Assembly: GCA_017554445.1 (NCBI GenBank)
Contig: JAFZIJ010000157.1
Span: 1-64,000, forward strand
DNA length: 64,000 bases
Direction of reading: 5' to 3'
Origin: Victivallales bacterium
GTDB lineage: Bacteria; Verrucomicrobiota; Lentisphaeria; Oligosphaerales; Oligosphaeraceae
Shown here: positions 1-8,220 of the stretch, piece by piece
Layout of the letters: the number at the start of each line of letters is the position of its first letter
How positions within the stretch are numbered: the first letter of the stretch is position 1
Notes under the pieces: generated by a model
What the model was told of the DNA's origin: nothing
What the model saw: the letters and a program-made list of their open reading frames with translations, nothing else
Databases searched by the model: none
Position numbers and translations under genes: made by a program

Positions 1-603
1 CCAGCTATGGCCGGGGCCGCGAACCTTCAGACCGTAGGAATGGATGAGACGGGCGTTTTCATAACTGCAATTTTCGGAGCCGTCCTTCCAAGGGCCGCAG
101 CCGAGAATTGTGTTGATGCGGTTTTTGACGGCGAAGGAAAGAACATCCGGGCTATTAGTGCGATTGACGAAATCACGGATTTCTAATGCGGAACCGAACT
201 CCTCCTTGTAGTCATCAGGAAAACTCAAAGATATTGTCCGTGGAATGTATTCAAACGCCTCTCCAGCCGCGAAGAAGCGGATTCCAAGGCATGATTTGAG
301 AAAATCATAGACGGCGTAAAGGACGGAGACAGGATTTTCGCCAGCCAGTTCCAGCCAGCCCCCCATATCCTTTATCCATGTGCGGTCAAATAACTTGCGA
401 TCTTCAGGAAAAGACCGTTGAACAAGATGGAAACATCCAGCCGATGGTGTGCCGCGTTTGATTTCAAACGTGCAATTCATAGCCTTCTGCAAGTATTTTT
501 GCAGTTCGGAAGCCGCATAGGCGGTCAGCTCCGTGGCGTTTTCATCGATGACGATGGTTGTCAGCGACTTGCAGCGAAGGAAGATGTTGGTTTCGGAGGG
601 CAT
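1..603 (-). CDS. DUF4838-type protein, N-terminal part (cut by window edge)
   Basis: The reverse strand is open from an ATG at 603 to base 1, giving 201 codons without a stop, so the C-terminus lies outside the window. The segment at about residues 25-50 (starting TAYAASELQKYLQKA) has the look of the alpha-glucuronidase-like N-terminal domain found in DUF4838 and related glycosidase-type proteins. A second typical stretch (SVLYAVYDFLKSCLGIRFF, about residues 92-110) supports this. There is no clear signal peptide. The family is usually linked to polysaccharide breakdown in Lentisphaerota, Planctomycetes and Bacteroidetes, but the enzymatic activity is not established and cannot be read from this fragment. 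A weak promoter candidate lies about 50 bases upstream. Confidence 0.75.
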   Translation of the reverse strand, partial: MPSETNIFLRCKSLTTIVIDENATELTAYAASELQKYLQKAMNCTFEIKRGTPSAGCFHLVQRSFPEDRKLFDRTWIKDMGGWLELAGENPVSVLYAVYDFLKSCLGIRFFAAGEAFEYIPRTISLSFPDDYKEEFGSALEIRDFVNRTNSPDVLSFAVKNRINTILGCGPWKDGSENCSYENARLIHSYGLKVRGPGHSW

Positions 604-651
604 GGTAGGAAACTGTGAATAGTATGTTGAGGACGTTTCTAAATTCTCACT

Positions 652-679
652 ACTATAGTGATATTGTACTGGAAAACAA
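652..679 (-). promoter_or_regulatory. Possible promoter with overlapping palindrome
   Basis: On the reverse strand, TTGTTT (679-674) and TATAGT (657-652) are separated by 16 bases and lie upstream of the DUF4838 start at 603. The -10 candidate sits inside the palindrome CACTACTATAGTG (648-660), which could be an operator. This rests on matches to generic consensus elements only. The rest of 604-809 shows nothing further that I can identify. Confidence 0.3.
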
Positions 680-809
680 GCAATCAGAAAGGTGGAGCTG
701 CATGAATTGCTTGTTGAGGCAAGATGGCTTCCTCTTTTATGTCATCTGCCTCTTTTTGAATGAGAAACAAATATAGTGCATGATGACAAGGCAGATATCT
801 TGCTTTCTA

Positions 810-847
810 TTCCCCAAAACTGGTAAAAAAATACCACTTTTAGGGAA
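810..847 (-). terminator. Long hairpin after the glycan cluster
   Basis: Two 16-base arms (810-825 and 832-847) pair at 14 of 16 positions around an A/T-only loop of six bases. The hairpin lies just beyond the stop codon of the last gene of the reverse-strand glycosyltransferase cluster, where a terminator is expected. There is no long T run after the stem, so it may instead act as a 3'-end stabiliser. Confidence 0.55.
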
Positions 848-860
848 TTAAATCAACTAT

Positions 861-2204
861 TCAAGCTTGAAAAAAGAGATTATCTTTAGGCTCCATCTGC
901 AAGGCGGAGTACCAGTCGATAAATGCGTCGGCTTGGCGGTCGAGGCTGAAATATGCGCCTTGAGCGGCGGCGGCGGATTTTATCGTAGCATAGGCTTCCG
1001 GTGGAAGGTTCAATATCCGAAGAGCCGATTGCGCAAGAGCTTCTGAATCTCCCGACGGGAAAAGAAATCCCGTCTGGCCGTCGATGATTTGTTCGACGAG
1101 ACCGCCTGTCGCAGAGGCGACGACCGGCGTGCCGCAAGCCATCGCTTCCGTGACGGTTTTGCCGAAGGCTTCCGCTTTCGCCGTGTGCAAAAAGACGTTT
1201 GCACTGCGGTACAGTTGCGCCATTTTCTGGGCGTCGCTGACATAGGGGATGCCCATGGCGCGGATACCGTCCGTCTCGGATGTCAATTCCATGCCGACGC
1301 AGAGGAAGAAGAGATTCGGATCGAGCGCGGCGAGTCGTTTCACGCCTGCCCAAAGCGTGTCCGGGTCTTTGAAATAGCTTGATTTGGCGGCGGCGGCGAA
1401 CATGACGATTTTTGCATCTGGCGGCAGGCCAAACTCCTGTCGCGCGGCGGCGGAATCGCCTGGCGTAAAGATAGTTGTGTCGATGCCATTGGGAATGAGC
1501 TTGTATTCAACAGCATCCAGCATGGATTCCTTTGCGCGGTCGAGTAGCCATTTTGAGGGAGCCGTGACATGGAGTTTCGACGCCTTGAAGATTTTGGCTT
1601 TCTGTTGCCAGTTCCAATTTGTATTATCCTTTCTGACAGCGGGATAGACATTCAGACGCGGGCAGTTGCCGCAGCCGGTTTTCCAATGGTCGCAGTCGAT
1701 GAAATATGCACAATGGCCTGTGAGGGCCCATGTGTCGCGGAGGTTGAGGACGACTGGCGCGATTTTGGCGAGTGACGGGAGGACACGCAGATCGAAATAC
1801 CATCCATGGAGATTGTGGCAGTGGATGATATTCACTTTGGGGCCAATGAGTTGCGGAAGTTGCTCACAGCCGGGGAACGTCCATTCGTCACGACCGTTCC
1901 ACCAGTCGGCAAGACGTGACGGATTGGCGAGTCGATCGAAACAACGGGCGAGTTTCCGCATACCGGGCAGAGAGCCTTCGCGGGAGCGTGCACCATCCGC
2001 AAGCCATTGGAATGGAAGGGTAGTCCAATGCGCCTTGCGGGGGATTTCGATGACATCCGCGTCTTTGGAATACTTGCGGCCGACGATGAGCTTGGAGTCG
2101 TGTCCAAGGCTGCGGAATCGGCTGAAGAGATTCCAAGCGGAGCCTTCGGCGCCGCCGCCCTTGTCAGCTGTATTGATTTGAACTATTTTTAGTTTATCAT
2201 GCAT
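861..2204 (-). CDS. Glycosyltransferase family 4 protein
   Basis: A GT-B fold glycosyltransferase of about 447 residues. The N-terminal domain carries the glycine-rich donor/acceptor loop (VQINTADKGGGAEG). The C-terminal domain has the GT4 signature AEAFGKTVTEAMACGTPVVAS with the conserved E-x7-E arrangement, followed by a GLVEQI stretch. It should transfer a sugar from an activated donor onto a surface glycan or lipopolysaccharide at the cytoplasmic face of the membrane. A cysteine cluster in the middle (CDHWKTGCGNCPRL) is seen in some GT4 subfamilies. I chose ATG 2204: an upstream TTG at 2291 would add only residues encoded by the 9-bp repeat array, a Ser-Asn-Lys-rich leader. It is the last gene of a cluster with GT9 and gmhB. 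Acceptor and sugar are unknown. Confidence 0.85.
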   Translation of the reverse strand: MHDKLKIVQINTADKGGGAEGSAWNLFSRFRSLGHDSKLIVGRKYSKDADVIEIPRKAHWTTLPFQWLADGARSREGSLPGMRKLARCFDRLANPSRLADWWNGRDEWTFPGCEQLPQLIGPKVNIIHCHNLHGWYFDLRVLPSLAKIAPVVLNLRDTWALTGHCAYFIDCDHWKTGCGNCPRLNVYPAVRKDNTNWNWQQKAKIFKASKLHVTAPSKWLLDRAKESMLDAVEYKLIPNGIDTTIFTPGDSAAARQEFGLPPDAKIVMFAAAAKSSYFKDPDTLWAGVKRLAALDPNLFFLCVGMELTSETDGIRAMGIPYVSDAQKMAQLYRSANVFLHTAKAEAFGKTVTEAMACGTPVVASATGGLVEQIIDGQTGFLFPSGDSEALAQSALRILNLPPEAYATIKSAAAAQGAYFSLDRQADAFIDWYSALQMEPKDNLFFQA

Positions 2205-2214
2205 AATGCATAAT

Positions 2215-2277
2215 TTATTGGATTTTCTGGACTTACTGGATTTTCTAGATTTATTGGATTTATTGGATTTACTGGAT
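2215..2277. repeat. Seven tandem 9-bp units (TTACTGGAT family)
   Basis: Seven head-to-tail 9-bp units, mostly TTATTGGAT or TTACTGGAT with a few changes, directly upstream of the GT4 start codon. The reverse complement of the same unit recurs at 2382-2417, so the gap between the two genes is flanked by inverted arrays. The two internal positions that vary most are the third and fourth bases. Confidence 0.9.
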
Positions 2278-2381
2278 AAAAGGAAACACAAATGCTACCT
2301 TGCTGTGCTTATGGTTTATGGGGTAACAACTTGCTGTCTGGAAAGTTCTGAAGATTCTGGTGATGATGCGAATGCAGCCAA

Positions 2382-2417
2382 ATCCAGATAGTCCAGAGAA
2401 TCCAGTTAGTCCAGAAT
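2382..2417. repeat. Four 9-bp units (ATCCAGTTA family), inverted relative to 2215-2277
   Basis: Units ATCCAGATA, GTCCAGAGA, ATCCAGTTA and GTCCAGAAT run head to tail and end on the first base of the stop codon of the GT9 gene. They are the reverse complement of the TTACTGGAT unit. Between the two arrays (2278-2381) lies only short low-complexity sequence with stray CTGGAA and TTCTGG motifs. Confidence 0.85.
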
Positions 2418-3490
2418 TATGTTTTTGTATTCACAAGCGTTTTCAGGGCGGAGAAGACATCGTCTGTTGATTGTTTCATGCAGGGATGATCAGGTTTCGG
2501 GCAGATGACGGCACCGCAGTTGGCACATGGTAAATCGTTGATACGCAGAATCGTATGGCCTTTACCATACGGATCCCACATGCCAGCAGGATCACGGGAG
2601 GAGAACAGCGCGACACATGGCTTGCCAAGTGATGCCGCCAAATGCATGACGCCTGTGTCGTGGCCGAAATAGCCGTCGCAACGCGCCATGACAGCGGCGG
2701 CGACGGATAATGACCGACCTGTGACAAGCGTGCCGCAAATACCGTCGGTCATGAGCCTTAAGGCGGAATTTTCATCGGACGCTCCGCCGAAGAAGACAGG
2801 CCAGACGGGTGTTTCTGCACAAAGTCGTTTGAGAACGACGACGAAATTCTCCAACGGCCATTGTTTGGCAGGCATGTTCGTGCCGAGGGCGACGGCCAGG
2901 CGGAAGGCGCCTTGCGGTGCGGATGCCATGAGGCTTTCGGCCTCTTGTTCCGCTGTTTCGCTGTTTTGACGCGGCGGCAATGCGTATGGCGCATGATTGG
3001 GAGATGGTAATGGAAGATTCAGGGGGGCAAGAACTTGCAATGTCGCATCCACGACGTTGAGGCGTTTTTCGTTGAAATTGAAAATCTCCGTCGGGGCGAT
3101 TATCCGCTTGACGCCGAAGAGCCTCAGATACAATTTGAAGCGATCGACAAGCGCCATGGTCAACGGCGGATAGGGCGGCATGAGAACGATGCCAATATCG
3201 AAGGCGCGTCGGCGGAGCTTGATGATGAGCCGCAGTCGTGAGAACAATCGCGACAGTTTGCCTCCCGTCATTGGAAGTGCCTCAAATTCATCGACAAGAC
3301 CACGGCCGCCGAGTATTTGGTCGGCGGAAACGGCACCGTGGGCGTCTCGTTCGCTGAGCAGGCAGATAAAGGCTTGCGGGAAGGAAGCCTTCAGCAGCTG
3401 CAAAGCAGGCATCATGACGAGGCTGTCGCCGAAGCGGCAGTTTGAGATGATGAGAATTTGTTTTAGCTCTTTTTGGGGGGAAAAGGACAT
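2417..3490 (-). CDS. Glycosyltransferase family 9 (heptosyltransferase-type)
   Basis: A 357-residue GT-B enzyme of the ADP-heptose:LPS heptosyltransferase family. The N-terminus (ISNCRFGDSLVMMPALQLLK) matches the family pattern with the conserved G-D-x3-PA motif. The C-terminal half holds the donor-binding region (FGHDTGVMHLAASLGKPCVALF), with the D-T-G-x-x-H-x-A-A motif typical of GT9. Cysteines near the end (CANCGAVICPKPDHPC) resemble the C-terminal Cys motif seen in some members. Together with the adjacent heptose-bisphosphate phosphatase it points to transfer of heptose to the LPS inner core or another surface glycan. The exact sugar is inferred. The ATG at 3490 lies inside a 9-bp repeat array and has no ribosome-binding sequence in front of it. 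Confidence 0.88.
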   Translation of the reverse strand: MSFSPQKELKQILIISNCRFGDSLVMMPALQLLKASFPQAFICLLSERDAHGAVSADQILGGRGLVDEFEALPMTGGKLSRLFSRLRLIIKLRRRAFDIGIVLMPPYPPLTMALVDRFKLYLRLFGVKRIIAPTEIFNFNEKRLNVVDATLQVLAPLNLPLPSPNHAPYALPPRQNSETAEQEAESLMASAPQGAFRLAVALGTNMPAKQWPLENFVVVLKRLCAETPVWPVFFGGASDENSALRLMTDGICGTLVTGRSLSVAAAVMARCDGYFGHDTGVMHLAASLGKPCVALFSSRDPAGMWDPYGKGHTILRINDLPCANCGAVICPKPDHPCMKQSTDDVFSALKTLVNTKT

Positions 3491-3516
3491 AAGGGACTAA
3501 AGGGACGAAAGGGACT
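3481..3516. repeat. Four 9-bp units (AAAGGGACG family) spanning a start and a stop codon
   Basis: Units AAAAGGACA, TAAGGGACT, AAAGGGACG and AAAGGGACT run head to tail. The array contains the start codon of the GT9 gene (3488-3490) and reaches the stop codon of gmhB (3515-3517), so it replaces the normal translation-initiation region. The same 9-bp family returns at 4049 and 5260. Confidence 0.88.
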
Positions 3517-4048
3517 AGGGGTGATGGTGCTGTTTCAGGAACCATTCGGCGGCTTCGTCGAGGGTTTCGGCGACAAAATCCGCGTCAGGCAGCGGCGCTT
3601 TTTTACCACTGGTGACTTGAATGGCGGTGACGCCGAAGTTCTTGGCAAGCTGGATGTCCACCTTGCTGTCGCCGAACATGGCGGTGGATTTCAGATCGAT
3701 GTCGAAGTCTTGGCAGGCGGCTTCCAGCATGCCTGTTTTCGGTTTACGGCAGTTGCAGTTGGCGTCTGGAGCGTGGGGGCAGTAGTAGATGGCGGCAAGC
3801 TCAAGACCTTCTGCTACAAGGAGTTCCTTAAGGCGATCATGGACGGCGGCAAGATCATCCTCCGTGAAATAACCACGGCCGATACCGGACTGGTTGGTGA
3901 TGAGAATGATACCGTAACCTGCGTCGCGGAGACGTTTCAGGCCGGCGATGGCGCCTTTAGGAAATTCGATTCCTGCGGGATCGGAGAGGTATTCCTTATC
4001 GATGATGAGTGTGTCATCGCGGTCAATGAAGATGTAGTTTTTGTTCAT
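3515..4048 (-). CDS. gmhB: D-glycero-beta-D-manno-heptose 1,7-bisphosphate 7-phosphatase
   Basis: A 177-residue HAD-superfamily phosphatase of the GmhB/HisB-N type. The catalytic pair is seen as D9 and D11 in FIDRDDTL. The second HAD motif is the ITNQSGIGRGYF stretch, and a zinc-binding Cys/His set sits in YYCPHAPDANCNCRKPK, which is characteristic of GmhB. Motif III/IV residues lie in MFGDSKVDIQLAKN. It removes the C7 phosphate of heptose bisphosphate in the cytoplasm during synthesis of ADP-heptose (or GDP-heptose), the donor for heptosyltransferases such as the GT9 gene next to it. Length is normal for the family. It is flanked on both sides by 9-bp repeats. Confidence 0.93.
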   Translation of the reverse strand: MNKNYIFIDRDDTLIIDKEYLSDPAGIEFPKGAIAGLKRLRDAGYGIILITNQSGIGRGYFTEDDLAAVHDRLKELLVAEGLELAAIYYCPHAPDANCNCRKPKTGMLEAACQDFDIDLKSTAMFGDSKVDIQLAKNFGVTAIQVTSGKKAPLPDADFVAETLDEAAEWFLKQHHHP

Positions 4049-4121
4049 AAGAGGACGAAAGGGACGAAAAGGACAAAAGGGACGGATTTTGGCTTTTAGC
4101 TTTAGGCTTTAGGCTTTGAGC
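4049..4121. repeat. 9-bp array followed by 7-bp array, running into a gene end
   Basis: Four 9-bp units of the AAAGGGACG family (4049-4084) start at the base after the gmhB initiation codon. They are followed by five 7-bp units of the TTTAGGC family (4087-4121). The stop codon and the last few codons of the neighbouring GT4 gene (ends at 4102) are made of the 7-bp repeat, so the repeat supplies a protein C-terminus. Confidence 0.88.
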
Positions 4122-5256
4122 TTATACTATTGTAAAGGGCGATGTGTTGTTCGATATTGGCGGAGACGGGAAAACGCTTTTCGGGAATGATTTGGAAATC
4201 ATCCTGCAAGGCGCGTTCCATGGCATATGCCAATGCATCGGCATGGTTGGGCGGCACGGTAAGCACTTTTCCGGAAACGACTTCCGGAAGCGATGCATTG
4301 TCGGTGACGATCACAGGGCGGCGCATGGCACATGCTTCGGCGGCGGCGAAACCGAAGCCTTCGGACAACGATGGGACGACAACAGTGTCCGCGCAGTAAA
4401 CATAATCCGGAAGTTCTTCCGGCGGAACGGGTTCATGTAGAATGACGGCGTCTTGCAGATGCAATGTTTCAACCAGTTTCTCCACTTCCTGAAATCCTTT
4501 TCGGACGGCTTTTGCACGGCTGACGAGAGCCAGCAGGCGGACATCCGGATGCGTCTTGTGGATTTCCGCAAACGCACGCAGTAGCACGGGAAGGCCTTTC
4601 GAACAGCCTGGTCGGCCTGAGAAGAAGAACGTAAAATATTTTTGCAGGCCGAGACTTTCACGGCGCGCATTGCGGTCGTGACCTTTCGGCGACCAGAAGT
4701 CGTAGTCGAGTCCATTGTAGATGACATGGACTTTTGACTGCGGGATGCCGAGTTTCAGCAAGGCGCGAGCCGTGGAGTTGGAAACGGCGACATAGTTCTG
4801 GTAATCAAGCCAATAGACAAATCGTTCTATCTTGTCGTTGATGAAATTAGAGAGACTTCCTGCGTCGGAGACCTGTTTCCAGAGGCCGACCCATACTTCG
4901 TGGACGGTCAGGACAAGCGGAATTTTCGTGATTTTGGCGACGAACCATGCGGGCAACGTGGAGGCGAAAGTCGTCGCGTGGATGATGTCCGCCGATTCTG
5001 CCAGCCGCAGGAGTTTGGAAATGGCACGAAGGGAGAAAATATAACGGCTTCCAAAAGAGGATATTCGGTTAATTTCGACGCCGTTGTGGACTTCGTATTC
5101 AAGTGTCCCCGGGACTTTCTGTGTGAGGATGCGCACATGGAAGCCTGCACGGACGAGGCCTTCGGCCAAGGCCGTGAAGAGGACTTCCGCCCCGCCAAGA
5201 TGGGGGTAGTAGTAGTCCAGACAGAAAAGGATGTTACATGGACGTGGGGGAGGCAT
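4102..5256 (-). CDS. Glycosyltransferase family 4 protein
   Basis: A second GT-B enzyme of about 384 residues. The N-terminal motif is FCLDYYYPHLGGAEVLFTAL, with the GGAE loop of GT4 enzymes. The donor-binding C-domain shows VPSLSEGFGFAAAEACAMRR, carrying the E-x7-E motif, followed by PVIVTDNASLPEVV. It is likely an alpha-glycosyltransferase acting on the same surface polysaccharide as the other genes of the cluster. I chose ATG 5256. A TTG at 5277 would add seven residues translated from the 9-bp repeats. The last residues (KPKA) come from the 7-bp repeat that follows. It is the first gene of the four-gene reverse-strand cluster; donor and acceptor are unknown. Confidence 0.85.
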   Translation of the reverse strand: MPPPRPCNILFCLDYYYPHLGGAEVLFTALAEGLVRAGFHVRILTQKVPGTLEYEVHNGVEINRISSFGSRYIFSLRAISKLLRLAESADIIHATTFASTLPAWFVAKITKIPLVLTVHEVWVGLWKQVSDAGSLSNFINDKIERFVYWLDYQNYVAVSNSTARALLKLGIPQSKVHVIYNGLDYDFWSPKGHDRNARRESLGLQKYFTFFFSGRPGCSKGLPVLLRAFAEIHKTHPDVRLLALVSRAKAVRKGFQEVEKLVETLHLQDAVILHEPVPPEELPDYVYCADTVVVPSLSEGFGFAAAEACAMRRPVIVTDNASLPEVVSGKVLTVPPNHADALAYAMERALQDDFQIIPEKRFPVSANIEQHIALYNSISSKPKA

Positions 5257-5259
5257 TGC

Positions 5260-5366
5260 AAGGGACGAAAGGGACAAACAGGATGAAAGGGACGAAAGCG
5301 ACTAAAGAGACTAAAGAGACTAAAGGGACAGTTTACATAAAACCATAAGCCATAGGCCATAAGCCA
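5260..5366. repeat. Eight 9-bp units and four 7-bp units upstream of the glycan cluster
   Basis: Eight 9-bp units (AAGGGACGA, AAGAGACTA and variants) fill 5260-5331, directly upstream of a GT4 start codon. After seven unrelated bases come four 7-bp units (AAAACCA, TAAGCCA, TAGGCCA, TAAGCCA; 5339-5366). The 7-bp unit is the reverse complement of the TTATGGC unit found at 26357. Confidence 0.9.
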
Positions 5367-5390
5367 TGATAGCCGCTTGTAGCTATCATG
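5365..5390 (-). terminator. Perfect 9-bp hairpin over the pilT stop codon
   Basis: CATGATAGC (5365-5373) and GCTATCATG (5382-5390) pair perfectly around an 8-base loop. The pilT stop codon (5386-5388) is inside the stem. There is no T run, so it is either a factor-independent terminator of poor quality or a 3'-end stabilising hairpin between the pilus genes and the glycan cluster. Confidence 0.45.
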
Positions 5391-6471
5391 ACCGTATGGC
5401 TTGCATGTCTTCTTTTGTAAGGAAAGGCTCGAAATCCTGCTTGTTCGTGGCTTTCATGAAGGCTTCGGAAGCCGTGATGACGCCATCCTTGTAGAGACGC
5501 ATCAGATCGGAGTCCATCGTCTTCATGCCGCGGCCAACCGACTGTTCGATGATGGAACGGATGTTGGCGATGGCGCCTTCGCGGATGGTGGCGGGAAGTG
5601 CTTCATGCTTCAGAAGGATTTCATGCGCGGCGACACGGCCTTTGCCATCCTTTGTACGGCAGAGCAGCTGTGAGATGACAGCCGTAAGAGACTGCGCAAG
5701 CATGGCGCGGATCTGCGGCTGCTGTTCGGCGGGGAAGGTGTCGATGATACGGTCAACGGTTTTCGGGGCGTTGTTCGTATGAAGCGTCGCGAAGACGAGC
5801 ATGCCCATGGTGGCGCAGGTCAAGGCAAGATTCATCGTTTCCAGATCGCGCATTTCGCCGACAAGAATGATGTCGGGATCGGCTCGGATGGCGCCACGGA
5901 GGGCAATACCGAAGGCCTCCGTGTCGGCTCCGACTTCGCGTTGGACGATGACGGATTTCTTGTTCGGATGGACAAATTCGATAGGGTCTTCGATCGTGAT
6001 GATATGCTTGCTCTGTGTGTCGTTGATGTAGTCCATCATGGCGGCAAGCGTGGTGGATTTGCCGGATCCGGTCGGGCCTGTGACGAGCACGAGGCCGGCG
6101 GGATAATCACAGACTTCACGAAGGATTCCGGGCAGTTTCATTTCATCGATGGTCATGATGCGCGTCGGAATGACACGGAGGACGGCGCCCGGGCCGAAAT
6201 GGTTGTACATGTAATTGACACGGAAACGCGCAAGACCTTCGATTTCATATGCGAAATCCTGATCTTTGTTTTTGACGAACCAGTCCCACTTTTTCACTGG
6301 AGCCGCGATTTCGTAGAGGATATCCTTCATTTCAGCAGGGGAGATTTCCGGAACGTCCAACGGCTGCAATTGGCCATGAACACGGATCTTGGGCTTCATG
6401 CAGGAGCAGAGATGCAAGTCCGAGCCGCCCTTTTCGATCATGGTTCTGAGGAATGCGTCGATTTTTGGCAT
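5386..6471 (-). CDS. pilT: Type IV pilus retraction ATPase PilT
   Basis: A 361-residue secretion ATPase of normal PilT length. Features in order: an N-terminal PAS-like domain beginning near GGSDLHLCSCMKPKIRVHG, Walker A GPTGSGKST (about residues 129-137), the Asp box IEDPIEF, Walker B with IILVGEMRDLET, the His box TLHTN, and the PilT-specific PQIRAMLAQSL stretch. It hydrolyses ATP at the inner face of the membrane to depolymerise the pilus. A moderate AAAGGA site precedes ATG 6471. It lies 39 bases after a second PilT-like gene, so the two probably share a transcript. No pilin, PilB, PilC or secretin gene is in this window. Confidence 0.93.
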   Translation of the reverse strand: MPKIDAFLRTMIEKGGSDLHLCSCMKPKIRVHGQLQPLDVPEISPAEMKDILYEIAAPVKKWDWFVKNKDQDFAYEIEGLARFRVNYMYNHFGPGAVLRVIPTRIMTIDEMKLPGILREVCDYPAGLVLVTGPTGSGKSTTLAAMMDYINDTQSKHIITIEDPIEFVHPNKKSVIVQREVGADTEAFGIALRGAIRADPDIILVGEMRDLETMNLALTCATMGMLVFATLHTNNAPKTVDRIIDTFPAEQQPQIRAMLAQSLTAVISQLLCRTKDGKGRVAAHEILLKHEALPATIREGAIANIRSIIEQSVGRGMKTMDSDLMRLYKDGVITASEAFMKATNKQDFEPFLTKEDMQAIRS

Positions 6472-6510
6472 ATTGGTAAATCCTTTGTTATGAGGCGGTA
6501 GGCTTGTCGA

Positions 6511-8175
6511 TTAGAACCAGTTGCGTTTCTTGGCAGGATCTTGCGACGGTTGCGGTGCGGCGGCTTGCGGCGGCATAGGCATGCCGCCGTTGAGCTTCTG
6601 GGCTTCGCGCGTCTGCATCTGGCGTTTCAAGTCCGGCGTGTGGATGAACGGAAGCGTCTGGTCGTAGGTGCGGAGGCCATCCATGTAGAGATCGAAATGG
6701 CTTTGCTCCATGGTGACCATGCCGATGTTCTTGCTGGTCTGGATGGTGGATTCGATCTGGAAGGTCTTTCCTTCGCGAATGAGATTAGAGACGGCGAGCG
6801 TACCGAGCATGATTTCGTAGGCGAGGACGACACCGTCGCCGTTTTTGTTAGGAAGAAGCTGTTGACAGATAACGCCTTTGAGGGATTCGGCGACCATGGC
6901 GCGGATCTGGGCCTGTTGGCCGTGGGGGAAGACGTCGAGCAGGCGGTTCATGGTTTCGGCGGCGGACGATGTGTGCAACGTGCCGATGACAAGGTGCCCT
7001 GTTTCAGAGGAATGGATGGCCATTTCGATGGTCTCCAAGTCACGCATTTCACCGATGATAATGACATCCGGGTCTTCACGCAGGGCGGCTCGCAGGGCGT
7101 TTTGGAAGGAACGCGTGTGATTGTTCAGTTCGCGTTGCGTGATGTTGCAGCCTTTAGGCTGATAGACGACTTCGATCGGGTCTTCGACGGTGATGATGTG
7201 GTCGTGGCGGTGTTCGTTGATGTATTCGGCCAGAGCGGACATCGTCGTCGATTTACCGGAGCCGGCCGGGCCTGTGACAAGAATCAAGCCTTGTCCGTAA
7301 GTGGTCAGTTTTTCAATAACTTCCGGCTGTTTGAAACCGAGCTGGTTGATAGGCGTGATCGTGTTTTTGATGATGCGGTAGGAGCCTTCGACGCCGAGGC
7401 GGTGGAGAAGGAGGTTCGTGCGGTAGCGGTCGTCCTCCTTGATGTTGTAGCTGTAGTCGAGATCGTGATGTTCGTCGAAAATCGCGCGTTGTTCATCTGT
7501 CATCGGGGCATAGTTGAGATTTTCGGCGGCTTTTCTGGAGAGGACCTCTTGGTCGGGCACAAGATAGATCTCCTTGTAACGGCGGACGAACGGATAGGCG
7601 CCGGCAGAGATATGCACGTCACTGCATTTGTTTTCGCGGGCCTTATGAAGGAAATCGTCCAGCAGTTTACGCGCGCCTTCACGATCCATTTCCGCCGCTT
7701 TGTTGAGGACGGGCCATCCTTTCAGCCAGGCGATTTTTTGCTCGGATGTCAATTTGACTTCGGGAAATTTTGAAACAGGCTGGGCAGACGGGGCGGTCGC
7801 CGCGGCGGCCGCCATGGAAATCGCGGCCGCTGCCGTTGCGGTGCGCGGCTTCAGCGGCGCGACATCTGACGGAGCTGCCGTCGGCTGTGGCGCGACAGGT
7901 TGCGGCGGAACAGGATTCGGATTGAGGACGCTATGCGGTGGCCTGCCGTTGGCGGCTTCCGCTGTGGACATGGAACTGAGCACATCCAATTTGGCGGCGT
8001 CTTGATAGAGTTTGTTCTGCAAGATGACCAGCTTGAGCAACCTGAGCGAAACAGGCTGGCGTGACTTTTCAATGGCTTCGATGGCGGTGATGCACTGCTC
8101 TTTCGTCAGCAGCTTGTCGGCCGCCAGATGATAGCAGAACCAATCGACGTCTTTTGGGATGGCTTGATAGTTCAT
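6511..8175 (-). CDS. PilT/PilU-like secretion ATPase with N-terminal extension
   Basis: About 554 residues. The C-terminal 370 residues are a PilT-type motor: GPAGSGKST Walker A, VEDPIEV Asp box, GEMRDLETIEM Walker B, GTLHTSS His box and the AQIRAMVAESL stretch. In front lies an extra ~180 residues with a charged helical domain and an Ala/Pro-rich linker (about residues 75-140). A 22-residue tail ends in a Gln/Pro-rich stretch. Start is ATG 8175; a TTG nine bases upstream is less likely. It is first of a two-gene unit with pilT, so it may be the accessory retraction ATPase (PilU-like) or a regulator of pilT. It lacks the zinc tetracysteine motif of PilB, which argues against an extension ATPase. 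Confidence 0.85.
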   Translation of the reverse strand: MNYQAIPKDVDWFCYHLAADKLLTKEQCITAIEAIEKSRQPVSLRLLKLVILQNKLYQDAAKLDVLSSMSTAEAANGRPPHSVLNPNPVPPQPVAPQPTAAPSDVAPLKPRTATAAAAISMAAAAATAPSAQPVSKFPEVKLTSEQKIAWLKGWPVLNKAAEMDREGARKLLDDFLHKARENKCSDVHISAGAYPFVRRYKEIYLVPDQEVLSRKAAENLNYAPMTDEQRAIFDEHHDLDYSYNIKEDDRYRTNLLLHRLGVEGSYRIIKNTITPINQLGFKQPEVIEKLTTYGQGLILVTGPAGSGKSTTMSALAEYINEHRHDHIITVEDPIEVVYQPKGCNITQRELNNHTRSFQNALRAALREDPDVIIIGEMRDLETIEMAIHSSETGHLVIGTLHTSSAAETMNRLLDVFPHGQQAQIRAMVAESLKGVICQQLLPNKNGDGVVLAYEIMLGTLAVSNLIREGKTFQIESTIQTSKNIGMVTMEQSHFDLYMDGLRTYDQTLPFIHTPDLKRQMQTREAQKLNGGMPMPPQAAAPQPSQDPAKKRNWF

Positions 8176-8220
8176 GACGTGCAAATAATGGAGATAGATG
8201 ATATATTAACAAATCATTCG

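Noticed and set aside
2205..2291. TTG start giving a Ser/Asn/Lys-rich leader on the GT4 protein
   Set aside because: The leader is translated tandem repeat; ATG 2204 gives a normal family N-terminus.
6541..7773. Long forward-strand open frame opposite the PilT-like ATPase
   Set aside because: Composition-driven antisense frame; the reverse strand encodes all motifs of a secretion ATPase.
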